DNA of 64,000 bases from Lachnoanaerobaculum sanguinis (GCF_033242365.1 NZ_BTHK01000006.1:103037-167036); one strand, 5' to 3'; shown: positions 17,770 through 27,626, numbered from the stretch's first letter. Notes: generated by a model from the letters alone, not told the origin. Numbers and translations: made by a program.

Positions 17770-19691
17770 TTGAGAGAATGGAATTCTTGAATATCACAGG
17801 CCCGAAAGACGATATTGACAGAATCATAGAAACCTATATCAGTAAGTATGATTTTCAGTTGGAAAATGCTCTTTCAGAACTGAAAAATGTCAAAGAATTG
17901 CATGCCTTCAATGAAAGCAATCCTTATAAAGACATCTTGGCAAGATCTCAGGAACTGAAAGAATACTTTAAAGATACCGGTTTACACACGAATCGTCACA
18001 TGAGTATCGAGGAGGCCGACAAAATAACCCGGAATATTTCAGACAAGGTCTATTCTTTATCACAAAAAAAGAATGAACTCGAATCGGAACTTGCGGGATA
18101 CGAGGAAAAACTTAAAAATGTCCACTATTTTATAGGACTGGATTATGACACTGAAAAGATTCTGCACTTTAAGTATGTAAACTTCAGATTCGGTTCCATG
18201 CCGACGGAATATTATGAAAAGTTTATGACCTTTGTGTATGAAGGTATTGACACTATTTTTTACAAGGCAAGAGAAATAGATGATAAGGTATGGGGTGTAT
18301 ATTTTGTACCGGATGCCATTTCGGAGCAAATAGACGCTATATATTCTTCAATGCATTTTGAAAGATTTTTCCTGCCTGATGAGTACCATGGTACACCTGA
18401 ATATTCAAGTGCCAAGCTTCAGGAAAAAATTAAGGAGTTACAGGACAATATACTTAATATCGACAATAAGATACTAAGTGTACTTGAAAACAGCCGTGAA
18501 GATTTTCTTTTGGCAAATCAGGTACTTTATAGATTCAACAAGGTCTTTGAAGTCAGGAAATATGCGGCAGCCACCAGAGATAACAGAAAAGATAAAAAAG
18601 TCTTCTATATCATATGCGGATGGCTTACAAAAGATGATGCCGAAAAACTGGCAAAAGAACTTGAAAATGAGCCGAGTACTTTCTGTCTTGCAGAAAGAAA
18701 TTTATCAAAAATAAGCAGCACTCCGCCTATAAAGTTAAAGAACAATGCCCTTTTCAAACCTTATGAAATGTTTGTTGAAATGTACGGATTGCCGAATTAT
18801 AAGGAATTTGATCCTACAATACTTATAGCTCTGACATATTCCGTTTTGTTCGGTTTTATGTTCGGAGATGTCGGACAGGGTCTTGTGCTTTTAATACTCG
18901 GAAGTATTGTAGCCTATAAGAAGAAATCAAGGCTTGCGGCAATTATTGCCAGATGCGGATTCTTCTCTACAATATTCGGATTTTTATTCGGTTCTATATT
19001 CGGATTTGAAGATATAATACAGCCACTTTGGGTAAGGCCTGCAAAAGCAATGACTGCACTTCCCGTTATCGGAAATTTAAATACGGTATTTGTGGTAACT
19101 ATAACTCTTGGTATGTTCATAATAATACTTATGATGATTTTAAGTATTTTGACAAAACTTAGGTTTAATGAGCCGGGTGAAGCATTGTTTGATGCAAACG
19201 GTGTGGCAGGACTTGTATTTTATGCATCGGCACTTATTACCATAATGCTGTTTATGACAGGTAATCATATGCCGGCGGCAATTATTCTGTTTATAATGTT
19301 TGTACTTCCTCTGATTTTAATTTTCTTAAAAGAGCCTTTATCGGCTGTATTGGAAAAGAAAAAGATACATCTCGAGGGAGGTGTAGGCATGTTTATTCTG
19401 CAGGGATTCTTTGAGCTTTTTGAAGTGCTTTTAAGCTACTTTTCAAACTCTCTTTCCTTTGTCAGGGTGGGTGCGTTTGCAGTCAGCCATGCGGCTATGA
19501 TGGAAGTAGTGCTTATGCTTTCAGGTGCTGAAAGCGGCAATATCAACTGGATAGTTGTTGTCCTCGGAAATATTTTTGTAATGGGTATGGAAGGTTTAAT
19601 TGTAGGTATACAGGTATTACGTCTTGAGTATTATGAGTTGTTCTCAAGATTTTATACAGGTGACGGTAGAGAATTTAAACCTTATTCATAG
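17766..19691 (+). CDS. ntpI: V-type ATPase subunit I (a subunit, membrane)
   Basis: A 641-residue protein. Residues 1 to about 330 are the cytoplasmic arm with coiled-coil stretches; residues about 350-640 hold seven to eight membrane segments that form the ion half-channels. Family hallmarks are GFMFGDVGQG near residue 362, the SLSFVRVGAFAVSHAAM block near residue 565 with the essential arginine, and the end VLRLEYYELFSRFYTGDG. It should work with NtpK to move ions. Confidence 0.93.
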   Translation: MIERMEFLNITGPKDDIDRIIETYISKYDFQLENALSELKNVKELHAFNESNPYKDILARSQELKEYFKDTGLHTNRHMSIEEADKITRNISDKVYSLSQKKNELESELAGYEEKLKNVHYFIGLDYDTEKILHFKYVNFRFGSMPTEYYEKFMTFVYEGIDTIFYKAREIDDKVWGVYFVPDAISEQIDAIYSSMHFERFFLPDEYHGTPEYSSAKLQEKIKELQDNILNIDNKILSVLENSREDFLLANQVLYRFNKVFEVRKYAAATRDNRKDKKVFYIICGWLTKDDAEKLAKELENEPSTFCLAERNLSKISSTPPIKLKNNALFKPYEMFVEMYGLPNYKEFDPTILIALTYSVLFGFMFGDVGQGLVLLILGSIVAYKKKSRLAAIIARCGFFSTIFGFLFGSIFGFEDIIQPLWVRPAKAMTALPVIGNLNTVFVVTITLGMFIIILMMILSILTKLRFNEPGEALFDANGVAGLVFYASALITIMLFMTGNHMPAAIILFIMFVLPLILIFLKEPLSAVLEKKKIHLEGGVGMFILQGFFELFEVLLSYFSNSLSFVRVGAFAVSHAAMMEVVLMLSGAESGNINWIVVVLGNIFVMGMEGLIVGIQVLRLEYYELFSRFYTGDGREFKPYS

Positions 19692-19725
19692 TAAATAATT
19701 TTTATGTTTTAGTTAGGAGAAAAAA

Positions 19726-20151
19726 ATGAATACATTAGTAAAAGTAACACTTGCAGCAGCCCTTATTTTAAGTATCGCAGTTCCTTATATCGCATTTATG
19801 ATAGGCGAAAAGACAAAGGGTCGTTATAAAAAAGCCCTTGCAGGAAATGTTGTTATGTTCTTCGGTGTTATGGCGATTACATGCGTATTTTTCTTATCAG
19901 GAAATGCTTACGCAGCTTCTGAAACAGCAGCTTCATCAGCTACAGGCTTAGGATACCTCTCAGCAGCTCTTTCAGTAGGTCTTGCATGTATCGGTGGCGG
20001 TATCGCCGTATCTGCGGCAGCTTCAGCAGCACTTGGAGCTATCAGTGAGGACGGTTCAATCCTTGGTAAGTCACTTATCTTCGTAGGTCTTGCAGAAGGT
20101 GTTTGCCTTTACGGACTTGTAGTTGCATTCATGATTCTTGGTCGTTTATAA
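19726..20151 (+). CDS. ntpK: V-type ATPase subunit K (c-ring proteolipid)
   Basis: A 141-residue proteolipid. Two N-terminal membrane segments are followed by the conserved hairpin GLACIGGGIAVSAAASAAL / GLAEGVCLYGLVVAFMIL, the glutamate in GLAEG being the ion carrier. The N-terminal pair with a short basic loop (GEKTKGRYKKAL) is the common clostridial form. Whether the ion is sodium or proton cannot be settled: no glutamine is visible in the first helix of the hairpin, which argues weakly against a classic sodium site. Confidence 0.92.
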   Translation: MNTLVKVTLAAALILSIAVPYIAFMIGEKTKGRYKKALAGNVVMFFGVMAITCVFFLSGNAYAASETAASSATGLGYLSAALSVGLACIGGGIAVSAAASAALGAISEDGSILGKSLIFVGLAEGVCLYGLVVAFMILGRL

Positions 20152-20161
20152 AGGCGATTTT

Positions 20162-20470
20162 ATGAAAATGTATCTTATAAGTGATAATGTGGATACTCTT
20201 ACAGGTATGAGACTTGCAGGGGTGGAAGGAGTGGTGGTTCATGAAAAGCATGAACTTGCAAATGCCCTTGATTTTGTTATAAAGAGCAAAGATATCGGCA
20301 TTGTGCTTCTCACGGAAAAGTTTTCAAAGGATTATCCCGAGCTTGTAAATAAATATAAGATGGAATCACATATACCACTCTTTATTGATATACCGGATCG
20401 ACATGGTACCGGAAGATCCGAAAACTTCATTACAGACTATATAAATGAGGCTATCGGCTTGAAACTGTAA
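20162..20470 (+). CDS. ntpG: V-type ATPase subunit F
   Basis: A 102-residue protein of the ATP-synt_F family (NtpG in Enterococcus numbering), part of the rotor shaft with NtpD. The pattern MYLISDNVDTLTGMRLAGVEG, then GIVLLTEKF, then PLFIDIPDRHGTG is typical. The start is ATG 20162, with AAAGGCG upstream; an earlier frame start at 20138 would fall within ntpK. Confidence 0.9.
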   Translation: MKMYLISDNVDTLTGMRLAGVEGVVVHEKHELANALDFVIKSKDIGIVLLTEKFSKDYPELVNKYKMESHIPLFIDIPDRHGTGRSENFITDYINEAIGLKL

Positions 20471-20535
20471 CAGTTTGCATGATTATAATCTTGCAAAATG
20501 AACTTTAGATTAAGATTAAAAAGGTAGGTATTATC

Positions 20536-21117
20536 TTGACAATAGAAGAAAAACTACAGCATTTTAAAGAGGCTTGCACTGCTGATGCCATTGCCGCCGC
20601 TGAAAAAATACTTTCAGATTATAAAAATGCTTTAGAGAAGGACTTTTTAGACTACCAAAACAGTGAGACGAGACTTGCTGATATGGAAGTCAAAACTGAA
20701 ACCACAAGGATTGACAAAGAGATGAACAAAGAGCTCGCTCTTGAACAGATAAAACTACGAATGGAGCTTGGAAAAAAGGCTGCCGAGCTCAAGGAAAAGA
20801 TTTTTGCACAGCTTGAGGAAAGACTCGCAGAGTATCAGGAAACTCCCGAATATGTAGCTTTGATAGATTCACAGATTGAAAGAGCGTTGAAATTTGCGGG
20901 AAATGATGAGGTAAAAATATATATAGACCCTAATGATGAATCTCTTGCACATGATCTTTCCGTAAGACATGATATTGATATAGCCATCAGTAAATATCCT
21001 TTTCATGGCGGTATGAGAGCCGTTATACCGGCAAAAAATATTCTGATTGACAATTCTTTTGAAAAAAAGATTTCAGAAGCAAAAGAAAAATTTGATGTAG
21101 ATATGGAGGTACTATAA
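20536..21117 (+). CDS. ntpE: V-type ATPase subunit E
   Basis: A 193-residue peripheral-stalk subunit: an N-terminal helical half rich in Glu/Lys (to about residue 105) and a globular C-terminal half. It starts with TTG, supported by AGGTAGG upstream and by the absence of a better ATG. Its stop overlaps the ntpA start. It pairs with the small stalk protein encoded first in the operon. Confidence 0.85.
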   Translation: MTIEEKLQHFKEACTADAIAAAEKILSDYKNALEKDFLDYQNSETRLADMEVKTETTRIDKEMNKELALEQIKLRMELGKKAAELKEKIFAQLEERLAEYQETPEYVALIDSQIERALKFAGNDEVKIYIDPNDESLAHDLSVRHDIDIAISKYPFHGGMRAVIPAKNILIDNSFEKKISEAKEKFDVDMEVL

Positions 21118-22883
21118 TGGCAACTACAGGTATTATATTTGCAATAAACGGACCTATAGTAAAGACATCAAATGATTCCGGTTTTGAAATGCATGAGATG
21201 GTATATGTAGGAGAAGAAAATCTTGTAGGTGAGGTAATCGGACTTACTTCCGATGCAACCGTCATAGAAGTTTATGAGGAAACCGGAGGCATTAAGCCGG
21301 GTGAAATTGTAACAGGCACAGGTGCTCCCGTTTCCGTAACTCTTGCGCCGGGTATCCTTAACAATATATTTGACGGTATAGAAAGACCTTTAAGTGAGAT
21401 AGCAAAGGTTGACGGAACCTATATTTCCAGAGGTGTAAGTGTGGATTCACTTGATACAAAGAAACTTTGGAAAACACATATAACCGTAAAACCGGGACAG
21501 GCTATAGACGGAGGAACCATAATTGCCGAGGTGCCTGAAACACCGGCAATATTACATAGAGTAATGCTCTCTCCAAACCTTAAGGGTTATGTTTTGGATG
21601 TGGTTGAAGACGGTGAGTATACAATAAATGACAAGATTCTCACATTGCAGCTTGAAGACGGAAGTGAGATTCCAATCACCATGACACAGCACTGGCCTAT
21701 TCGTGTTCCGAGACCTATCAAGAAGAGATTCCCGGCAAGCGTTCCGCTTATTACCGGTCAGAGAATTCTTGATACTCTCTTCCCTCTTGCAAAGGGAGGT
21801 ACTGCAGCTGTTCCGGGAGGATTCGGTACAGGTAAGACTATGACACAGCACCAGATTGCAAAATGGTCCGATGCAAATATTATTATTTATATCGGTTGCG
21901 GTGAGCGTGGAAATGAGATGACTCAGGTTCTTGAGGAGTTCTCAGAGCTTATAGATCCTAAGACCGGAAATCCTTTGATGGATAGAACAACTCTTATCGC
22001 AAACACTTCAAATATGCCGGTTGCCGCCAGAGAGGCATCTCTTTATTCAGGGCTGACACTTGCAGAATATTACCGTGATATGGGTTATGATGTTGCAATC
22101 ATGGCGGACTCAACGTCAAGATGGGCGGAGGCTCTTCGTGAGATCTCAGGTCGACTTGAGGAAATGCCGGCCGAGGAAGGTTTCCCGGCATATCTGGCAT
22201 CAAGACTTTCAGCATTCTATGAGAGAGCCGGCATGATGCAAAACTTAAACGGAAGTGAAGGATCGGTATCAATTATCGGTGCGGTATCTCCACAGGGTGG
22301 TGATTTCTCCGAGCCTGTAACACAAAATACCAAGAGATTTGTACGCTGTTTCTGGGGACTTGATAAGAGACTTGCATATGCAAGACATTTCCCTGCTATA
22401 CAGTGGCTTGACAGCTATTCGGAGTACCTGACAGATCTTGCGCCTTGGTATGCGGAGCATGTAGATAAGAACTTTGTAGAATATAGAAACAGGCTTGTAT
22501 ATATACTCAATCAGGAAGCATCTCTGATGGAAATAGTAAAACTTATCGGTGCTGATGTTTTGCCTGACGATCAGAAACTTGTACTTGATATAGCGAAGGT
22601 TATAAGAGTAGGTTTCCTTCAGCAAAACGCCTTCCACAAGGATGATACTTGTGTTCCGCTGATAAAACAGTACAAAATGATGGATGTCATACTCTATCTC
22701 TATCAGAAATCAAAAGCTCTTGTTCATCAGGGCATGCCTATGAGTGTTTTGCATCAAGACAGTATCTGGGACAGAGTTTCTTCCATAAAGTATGATGTTC
22801 CTAACGATAAGCTCGAGATGTTGGATCAATACAAAAAAGATATTGACACATTCTACGAAAAAGTACTTGAAAAGAATGCATAG
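21117..22883 (+). CDS. ntpA: V-type ATPase catalytic subunit A
   Basis: A 588-residue catalytic subunit. Walker A is GGFGTGKTMTQ near residues 232-242. The A-subunit-specific non-homologous insert precedes it, and SVSIIGAVSPQGGDFSEPVT follows in the catalytic domain. Also clear are GCGERGNEMTQVL and MADSTSRWAEALREISGR. It hydrolyses or makes ATP at the A/B interface. The start codon overlaps the ntpE stop. Confidence 0.97.
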   Translation: MATTGIIFAINGPIVKTSNDSGFEMHEMVYVGEENLVGEVIGLTSDATVIEVYEETGGIKPGEIVTGTGAPVSVTLAPGILNNIFDGIERPLSEIAKVDGTYISRGVSVDSLDTKKLWKTHITVKPGQAIDGGTIIAEVPETPAILHRVMLSPNLKGYVLDVVEDGEYTINDKILTLQLEDGSEIPITMTQHWPIRVPRPIKKRFPASVPLITGQRILDTLFPLAKGGTAAVPGGFGTGKTMTQHQIAKWSDANIIIYIGCGERGNEMTQVLEEFSELIDPKTGNPLMDRTTLIANTSNMPVAAREASLYSGLTLAEYYRDMGYDVAIMADSTSRWAEALREISGRLEEMPAEEGFPAYLASRLSAFYERAGMMQNLNGSEGSVSIIGAVSPQGGDFSEPVTQNTKRFVRCFWGLDKRLAYARHFPAIQWLDSYSEYLTDLAPWYAEHVDKNFVEYRNRLVYILNQEASLMEIVKLIGADVLPDDQKLVLDIAKVIRVGFLQQNAFHKDDTCVPLIKQYKMMDVILYLYQKSKALVHQGMPMSVLHQDSIWDRVSSIKYDVPNDKLEMLDQYKKDIDTFYEKVLEKNA

Positions 22884-22893
22884 GAGGTAAAAC

Positions 22894-24321
22894 ATGTCAA
22901 TAGAATACCTTGGACTTAGTTCCATAAACGGACCACTGGTAGTTCTTGAGGGTGTCAAGGGTGCTGCCTATGATGAGATTGTAGAAATGACCGTAAACGG
23001 TAAAGAAAGACGTCTTGGCAAAATCATTGAAATAAACGGTGACAAAGCGGTAATACAGGTTTTTGAAGGAACTGACGGTATGGCACTTAGAAATACACAT
23101 ACCAAGCTTACAGGAAAGCCTATGGAAATAGGCGTTTCCGAGGCAATGTTCGGAAGAACTTTCAACGGTATCGGAGAACCTATCGACGGACTTGGAAGTG
23201 TGGAGGCGGAAAAGACCCTCGATGTAAACGGAAAACCTTTAAATCCTGTCACAAGGGAATATCCGAGAAACTATATCAGAACCGGTATTTCCGCTATCGA
23301 CGGACTTATGACACTTATCAGAGGTCAGAAGTTACCTATATTCTCAGGAAACGGACTTCCACATGATGAACTTGCGGCACAGCTTGTTCGTCAATCTTCT
23401 TTGGGTGACAGCAACAATGATGATGAGAAGTTTGCGGTTGTATTTGCAGCCATGGGTGTAAAGCATGATGTGGCTGATTTCTTCCAGAGAACATTTGCAG
23501 AGAGCGGTGTCAGTGACCATGTTATCACATTCATCAATCTCGCAAACGATCCTGTTGTAGAAAGACTTATTACTCCGAAGGTGGCTCTTACCGTTGCCGA
23601 GTATCTTGCTTTTGAAAAGGGCATGCATATACTTGTAATACTTACGGATATGACTTCTTTTGCGGAGGCAATGCGTGAGGTTTCATCTTCAAAGGGTGAG
23701 ATTCCTTCAAGAAAAGGTTTCCCGGGATATCTTTATTCAGAGCTTGCCACCATATATGAGAGAGCGGGTATTGTGAACGGTGTGAACGGTTCCGTTACAC
23801 AGATTCCGATACTTACCATGCCGAATGATGATATCACTCACCCGATCCCCGACCTTACAGGATATATAACCGAAGGCCAGATAGTTCTTGACAGAGACTT
23901 AAACGGTCAGTCAATCTATCCTCCTATCTCAGTACTTCCTTCTCTTTCAAGACTTATGAAGGACGGTATCGGCGAAGGCTTTACAAGAGCGGACCATCAG
24001 GATGTGGCAAATCAGCTCTTCTCTTCCTACTCTAAGGTTGGTGATGCCAGAGCACTTGCATCAGTTATCGGTGAGGATGAATTGTCCGATACGGATAAAC
24101 AATACCTTATATTCGGTAGAGCCTTTGAGCAGATGTTTATCGGTCAGTCTGTTAATGATAACAGAACAATATTTGATACCTTGGAAATCGGCTGGAAACT
24201 TCTCGGCCTTATGCCTAGAGGTGAGCTTGACAGAATAGATACAAAGGTACTTGATCAGTATTATAAGCCGACAGTACTTGATGCAAACGGTGATATAGTT
24301 CCTGCTGCAGTAGAGGATTAA
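22894..24321 (+). CDS. ntpB: V-type ATPase regulatory subunit B
   Basis: A 475-residue nucleotide-binding but non-catalytic subunit. Conserved blocks are YIRTGISAIDGLMTLIRGQK, LPIFSGNGLPHDELAAQ (a degenerate P-loop without GKT), ILTDMTSFAEAMREVSS and KGFPGYLYSELATIYERAG. An AGGAGG site precedes the ATG, ten bases after ntpA. It alternates with NtpA in the V1 hexamer. Confidence 0.97.
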   Translation: MSIEYLGLSSINGPLVVLEGVKGAAYDEIVEMTVNGKERRLGKIIEINGDKAVIQVFEGTDGMALRNTHTKLTGKPMEIGVSEAMFGRTFNGIGEPIDGLGSVEAEKTLDVNGKPLNPVTREYPRNYIRTGISAIDGLMTLIRGQKLPIFSGNGLPHDELAAQLVRQSSLGDSNNDDEKFAVVFAAMGVKHDVADFFQRTFAESGVSDHVITFINLANDPVVERLITPKVALTVAEYLAFEKGMHILVILTDMTSFAEAMREVSSSKGEIPSRKGFPGYLYSELATIYERAGIVNGVNGSVTQIPILTMPNDDITHPIPDLTGYITEGQIVLDRDLNGQSIYPPISVLPSLSRLMKDGIGEGFTRADHQDVANQLFSSYSKVGDARALASVIGEDELSDTDKQYLIFGRAFEQMFIGQSVNDNRTIFDTLEIGWKLLGLMPRGELDRIDTKVLDQYYKPTVLDANGDIVPAAVED

Positions 24322-24323
24322 TT

Positions 24324-24941
24324 ATGAATATTAATACATTCCCGACAAAGGGTAATTTGATAGCTTCAAAAAACTCTCTGGCACTGGCAAGACAGGGCTA
24401 TGGCTTGATGGATAAGAAGAGAAATATTCTTATCCGCGAGCTCATGGGATTGATTGATGAGGCTAAGGAAATCCAAAAACAAATAGATACAACCTTTGGT
24501 GCCGCTTACAAGGCGCTGATGTATGCAAATATAGAATTGGGTATCGACTTCGTATCGGATGTCGCAGGTTCGGTACCTGTTGAAGACAGTATACAGATAA
24601 AGACCAGGTCGGTAATGGGTACTGAAATCCCTCTTGTAAGATTTGATGATTCTCCCATGGAGCCTACATATGCTTATTACGCTACAAGAGAGTCACTTGA
24701 TAAAGCCAGAGAATGCTTCAATGAAGTAAAAAGACTTACTGTAAGACTTTCCATGATAGAAAATTCCGCTTATCGTCTGGCAAGAAATATTAAAAAGACT
24801 CAAAAAAGAGCCAATGCCTTAAAGAATATCACTATTCCAACCTATGAAAATCTCACAAAGAATATCACGAATGCTTTGGAAGAAAAGGATCGTGAGGAAT
24901 TCACCAGGTTGAAGGTTATAAAGTCTTGGAAGGATGCATAA
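24324..24941 (+). CDS. ntpD: V-type ATPase subunit D
   Basis: A 205-residue helical rotor-shaft subunit. The N-terminal PTKGNLIASKNSLALARQGY and the C-terminal RANALKNITIPTYENL are signatures of the ATP-synt_D family. It starts two bases after ntpB. The stop codon TAA shares its last base with the next ATG (TAATG), so translation is coupled to the lit-like gene. Confidence 0.95.
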   Translation: MNINTFPTKGNLIASKNSLALARQGYGLMDKKRNILIRELMGLIDEAKEIQKQIDTTFGAAYKALMYANIELGIDFVSDVAGSVPVEDSIQIKTRSVMGTEIPLVRFDDSPMEPTYAYYATRESLDKARECFNEVKRLTVRLSMIENSAYRLARNIKKTQKRANALKNITIPTYENLTKNITNALEEKDREEFTRLKVIKSWKDA

Positions 24942-25627
24942 TGAAAATACTTAGATTCTTTTTAGGAATTATTTTAAGCTTTTCACTGATGTTTATCGTG
25001 CTGGTTACATCCATCGAAATTGCGGCATATTCAGATTTTTCATTTTATGAAAAAGAATATGAGAAATATGCCGTAACAAACTACGTGGATATTTCAATGT
25101 CCGATCTTATGAATGTTACAAAGGATATGATGAGCTATCTAAAAGGTGACAGAGAAAAACTCTCCGATATAAAGGCAAATATCGCAGGAATCCCCGACAC
25201 GGCCTTCTTTAATGAAAGAGAAGTTGCGCATATGGAGGATGTACGAGGTCTTTTTGTGGGAGCTGTTTATCTTAGATATATACTTATAGCAATCAGTATT
25301 CTTTGCATTATAGCGGTAAAATTATTAAAGGGTAAAATATTTTGCTTTCTGTCAAATGTACTTACATTCGGCACTTTAATTACTCTGGCCATAACTGCCG
25401 TTTTGGTATTTCTTATTGCCGGAGATTTTGAAAAATATTTTATAATCTTCCACCATATCTTTTTTAACAATGATTTGTGGATGCTTGACCCGGCTACCGA
25501 CAATTTGATAAATATTGTGCCACAAGGCTTCTTTATGGATATATCTAAAAGAATTATGATAGTATTTTCCGCTTTTATCCTGTCTATGATAGGTAGCGGT
25601 GTGGTTTTAAAGAAAATTTTTAAATAA
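24941..25627 (+). CDS. TIGR01906/DUF1461 integral membrane protein, Lit-like
   Basis: A 228-residue membrane protein with an N-terminal segment, an outer loop and three further segments. Family blocks are NEREVAHMEDVRGLF and FHHIFFNNDLWMLDP, then LINIVPQGFFMD; each of the first two holds a conserved histidine. Characterised members of this family in low-GC Firmicutes (Lit) move an acyl chain within diacylated lipoproteins to give the lyso form. The start is ATG 24941, overlapping the ntpD stop; a TTG fifteen bases earlier is less likely. Its place at the end of the ATPase operon is shown by the overlap; a functional link is not known. The transferase activity is inferred from family only. Confidence 0.7.
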   Translation: MKILRFFLGIILSFSLMFIVLVTSIEIAAYSDFSFYEKEYEKYAVTNYVDISMSDLMNVTKDMMSYLKGDREKLSDIKANIAGIPDTAFFNEREVAHMEDVRGLFVGAVYLRYILIAISILCIIAVKLLKGKIFCFLSNVLTFGTLITLAITAVLVFLIAGDFEKYFIIFHHIFFNNDLWMLDPATDNLINIVPQGFFMDISKRIMIVFSAFILSMIGSGVVLKKIFK

Positions 25628-25636
25628 TTTTTTTTG

Positions 25637-25668
25637 AAAATAAGGTGTATGTAGCCACCTTATTTTTA
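25637..25668 (+). terminator. V-ATPase operon terminator
   Basis: Stem AATAAGGTG / CACCTTATT with an eight-base loop and T tail, ten bases after the last stop codon. Confidence 0.85.
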
Positions 25669-25671
25669 TAT

Positions 25672-25700
25672 TTGCATATAATTTGATATTATGATAAACT
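25672..25700 (+). promoter_or_regulatory. promoter of first GH13 gene
   Basis: -35 TTGCAT (25672-25677), 17 bases, -10 TAAACT (25695-25700), just after the preceding terminator. Confidence 0.6.
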
Positions 25701-25736
25701 ATGACTTTAGAAAAATGTTTTCTTAGGAGGTTATTT

Positions 25737-27413
25737 ATGAAGAAAAAATGGTGGCATGGTAAAGTTGCTTATCAAATATATCCAAAAAGTTTTAATGATA
25801 CCACAGGAAGCGGTATAGGTGACCTGAGAGGTATTATAGAAAAACTTGACTATTTAAAAGATCTCGGAGTTGACATAATATGGTTATCTCCTTGTTACTG
25901 CTCTCCTTTTGCGGATCAGGGCTATGATATTTCAGACTATTACAATATAGATCCCGTATTCGGAAATATGGACGATATGGATGAGCTTTTGGCGGAAGCC
26001 AAAAAAAGGGATATGTACATCCTTATGGACCTTGTAGTAAATCACTGCTCGGATGAGCATGAGTGGTTTAAAAAAGCTATGGAAGATCCTGACGGAGAAT
26101 ATGGAAAGTATTTCTATATCGAAGAAGGTAATGACGGCAAGGAGCCTAACAACTGGCGTTCTTACTTTGGCGGAAGTGCATGGGAAAAGATCCCCGGTAC
26201 AAACAAGTACTATCTTCACCTCTACCATAAAAAGCAGCCCGACCTCAACTGGGAAAACAAAAAAGTTCGCGAAGAAATATATACAATGATCAACTGGTGG
26301 CTTGAGAGAGGACTTGCAGGTTTTAGAATTGATGCCATTATAAATATAAAGAAGGCTCTCCCTATAATTGACTATTGCTACTCACCGGATAGAGAAGACG
26401 GCTTTGTGGAGCCACATAGAATGCTTGAGGATGCTATAGGTGTAGGTGACTTCCTTACAGAACTTAAAAATGAGACATTTGCCAAGCATGATGCTTTCAC
26501 AGTCGGCGAAGTATTTGACGAGCGTGAAGAGGATATCCCGCTTTTCATCGGCGATGACGGCTATTTTTCAAGTATGTTTGACTTCAATGAGACAATATTC
26601 GGAAAGAGTAGAAACGGTTGGTATGACTGCAAGCCTATCACTCCCGACGACTATAAGAGATGCTGCTTTGAGACTCAGGAAAAAATCGGTGATATCGGAA
26701 TGATTTCCACTATTATCGAAAACCATGATGAGCCAAGAGGTGTGAGCCACTATATCCCTGAAGACGAGCTTAGCGAAACCGCAAAAAAATTCCTCGGTAC
26801 AATGCAGTTTATGCTTCGTGGACTTCCGTTTATATATCAAGGCCAGGAAATAGGTATGGAGAATGTAAACTTCACCTCTATGGACCAGATAGATGATATA
26901 TCAACCCGTGACCAGTATAAAGTAGCAATAGAAGCCGGACTGTCTCCCGAAGATGCATTTGCAGCCGTAAAGCATTACAGCCGTGACAACAGCCGTACTC
27001 CTTTCCAGTGGGATGACAGCAAAAATGCAGGATTTACCACAGGAAACCCATGGCTTATGGTAAGCCCTGACTATAAGAGAATCAATGCGGCATCTCAAAT
27101 AAATAATCCTGACTCACTGCTCTCTTACTATAAAAAACTTACCGCTCTCAGAAAAAATCCGGAATATTCCGAGACTGTGGTATATGGTAAGACCGTACCG
27201 TATCTCCCTGAGGTAGAGAAACTTATGGCATTTAAGAGAGTTTCAGATAATCAGACTTTACTTGTACTCGGCAACTTTCAGACAAAGCCACAGACTGTAA
27301 AACTTCCTTCAAAATGTAAAAAGGTTGTTTTAAACAATGTGGAAAATGTTGACTTTGTATCAGATACAGAGATAAAGCTTGAAGGATACCAGGCTTTGGT
27401 TATAGAGATTTAA
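25737..27413 (+). CDS. GH13 alpha-glucosidase, predicted alpha-1,4-preferring
   Basis: A 558-residue intracellular enzyme of the oligo-1,6-glucosidase/alpha-glucosidase group (GH13_31-like). The start is ATG 25737 after TAGGAGG. Conserved regions: DLVVNHCSDEH, nucleophile Asp199 in GFRIDAI, acid Glu258 in VGEVF, and Asp331 in ENHDEPR. The residue after the nucleophile is alanine. In characterised members, valine at this place goes with alpha-1,6 cleavage and alanine or threonine with alpha-1,4, so this copy is inferred to act on maltose-type ends. No signal peptide. It has its own promoter and terminator. Confidence 0.9.
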   Translation: MKKKWWHGKVAYQIYPKSFNDTTGSGIGDLRGIIEKLDYLKDLGVDIIWLSPCYCSPFADQGYDISDYYNIDPVFGNMDDMDELLAEAKKRDMYILMDLVVNHCSDEHEWFKKAMEDPDGEYGKYFYIEEGNDGKEPNNWRSYFGGSAWEKIPGTNKYYLHLYHKKQPDLNWENKKVREEIYTMINWWLERGLAGFRIDAIINIKKALPIIDYCYSPDREDGFVEPHRMLEDAIGVGDFLTELKNETFAKHDAFTVGEVFDEREEDIPLFIGDDGYFSSMFDFNETIFGKSRNGWYDCKPITPDDYKRCCFETQEKIGDIGMISTIIENHDEPRGVSHYIPEDELSETAKKFLGTMQFMLRGLPFIYQGQEIGMENVNFTSMDQIDDISTRDQYKVAIEAGLSPEDAFAAVKHYSRDNSRTPFQWDDSKNAGFTTGNPWLMVSPDYKRINAASQINNPDSLLSYYKKLTALRKNPEYSETVVYGKTVPYLPEVEKLMAFKRVSDNQTLLVLGNFQTKPQTVKLPSKCKKVVLNNVENVDFVSDTEIKLEGYQALVIEI

Positions 27414-27420
27414 AAACATT

Positions 27421-27463
27421 AAAAGAACCTGTCGGAACAAACACCTCCGACAGGTTCTTTTTT
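27421..27463 (+). terminator. terminator of first GH13 gene
   Basis: Perfect 15-base stem AAAGAACCTGTCGGA / TCCGACAGGTTCTTT followed by T residues. Confidence 0.9.
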
Positions 27464-27467
27464 AATA

Positions 27468-27626
27468 CTAAAAAATATCTTTTTTCAAAAAGAGTCTTAT
27501 TTTATTTTCATAGTTTTCTAAAGTATGAAAAATTCCTAATATATAGACATTTTTATCAACGATCTTATATATGATTACATAATCCATTCCCGTAACCTTG
27601 GCTTCATGATACTCGAACGATTTCAT
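27468..27626 (-). pseudogene. truncated RelE/ParE-type toxin (C-terminal half)
   Basis: A 52-codon frame reading MKSFEYHEAKVTGMDYVIIY then KIVDKNVYILGIFHTLENYE. This is the C-terminal strand region of RelE/ParE toxins (YVIIYKI...VYILGIFH); a full toxin has about 100 residues. The N-terminal helices are missing. The fragment lies directly in frame after the antitoxin stop codon (TAA, then YYF, then ATG), with no ribosome site, as if an internal deletion removed the antitoxin-toxin junction. It is probably not translated or not active. Confidence 0.7.

Noticed and set aside
24926..24940. TTG start for the Lit-like protein, 15 bases upstream
   Set aside because: The ATG at 24941 overlaps the ntpD stop codon in the usual coupled manner and begins the hydrophobic segment directly.
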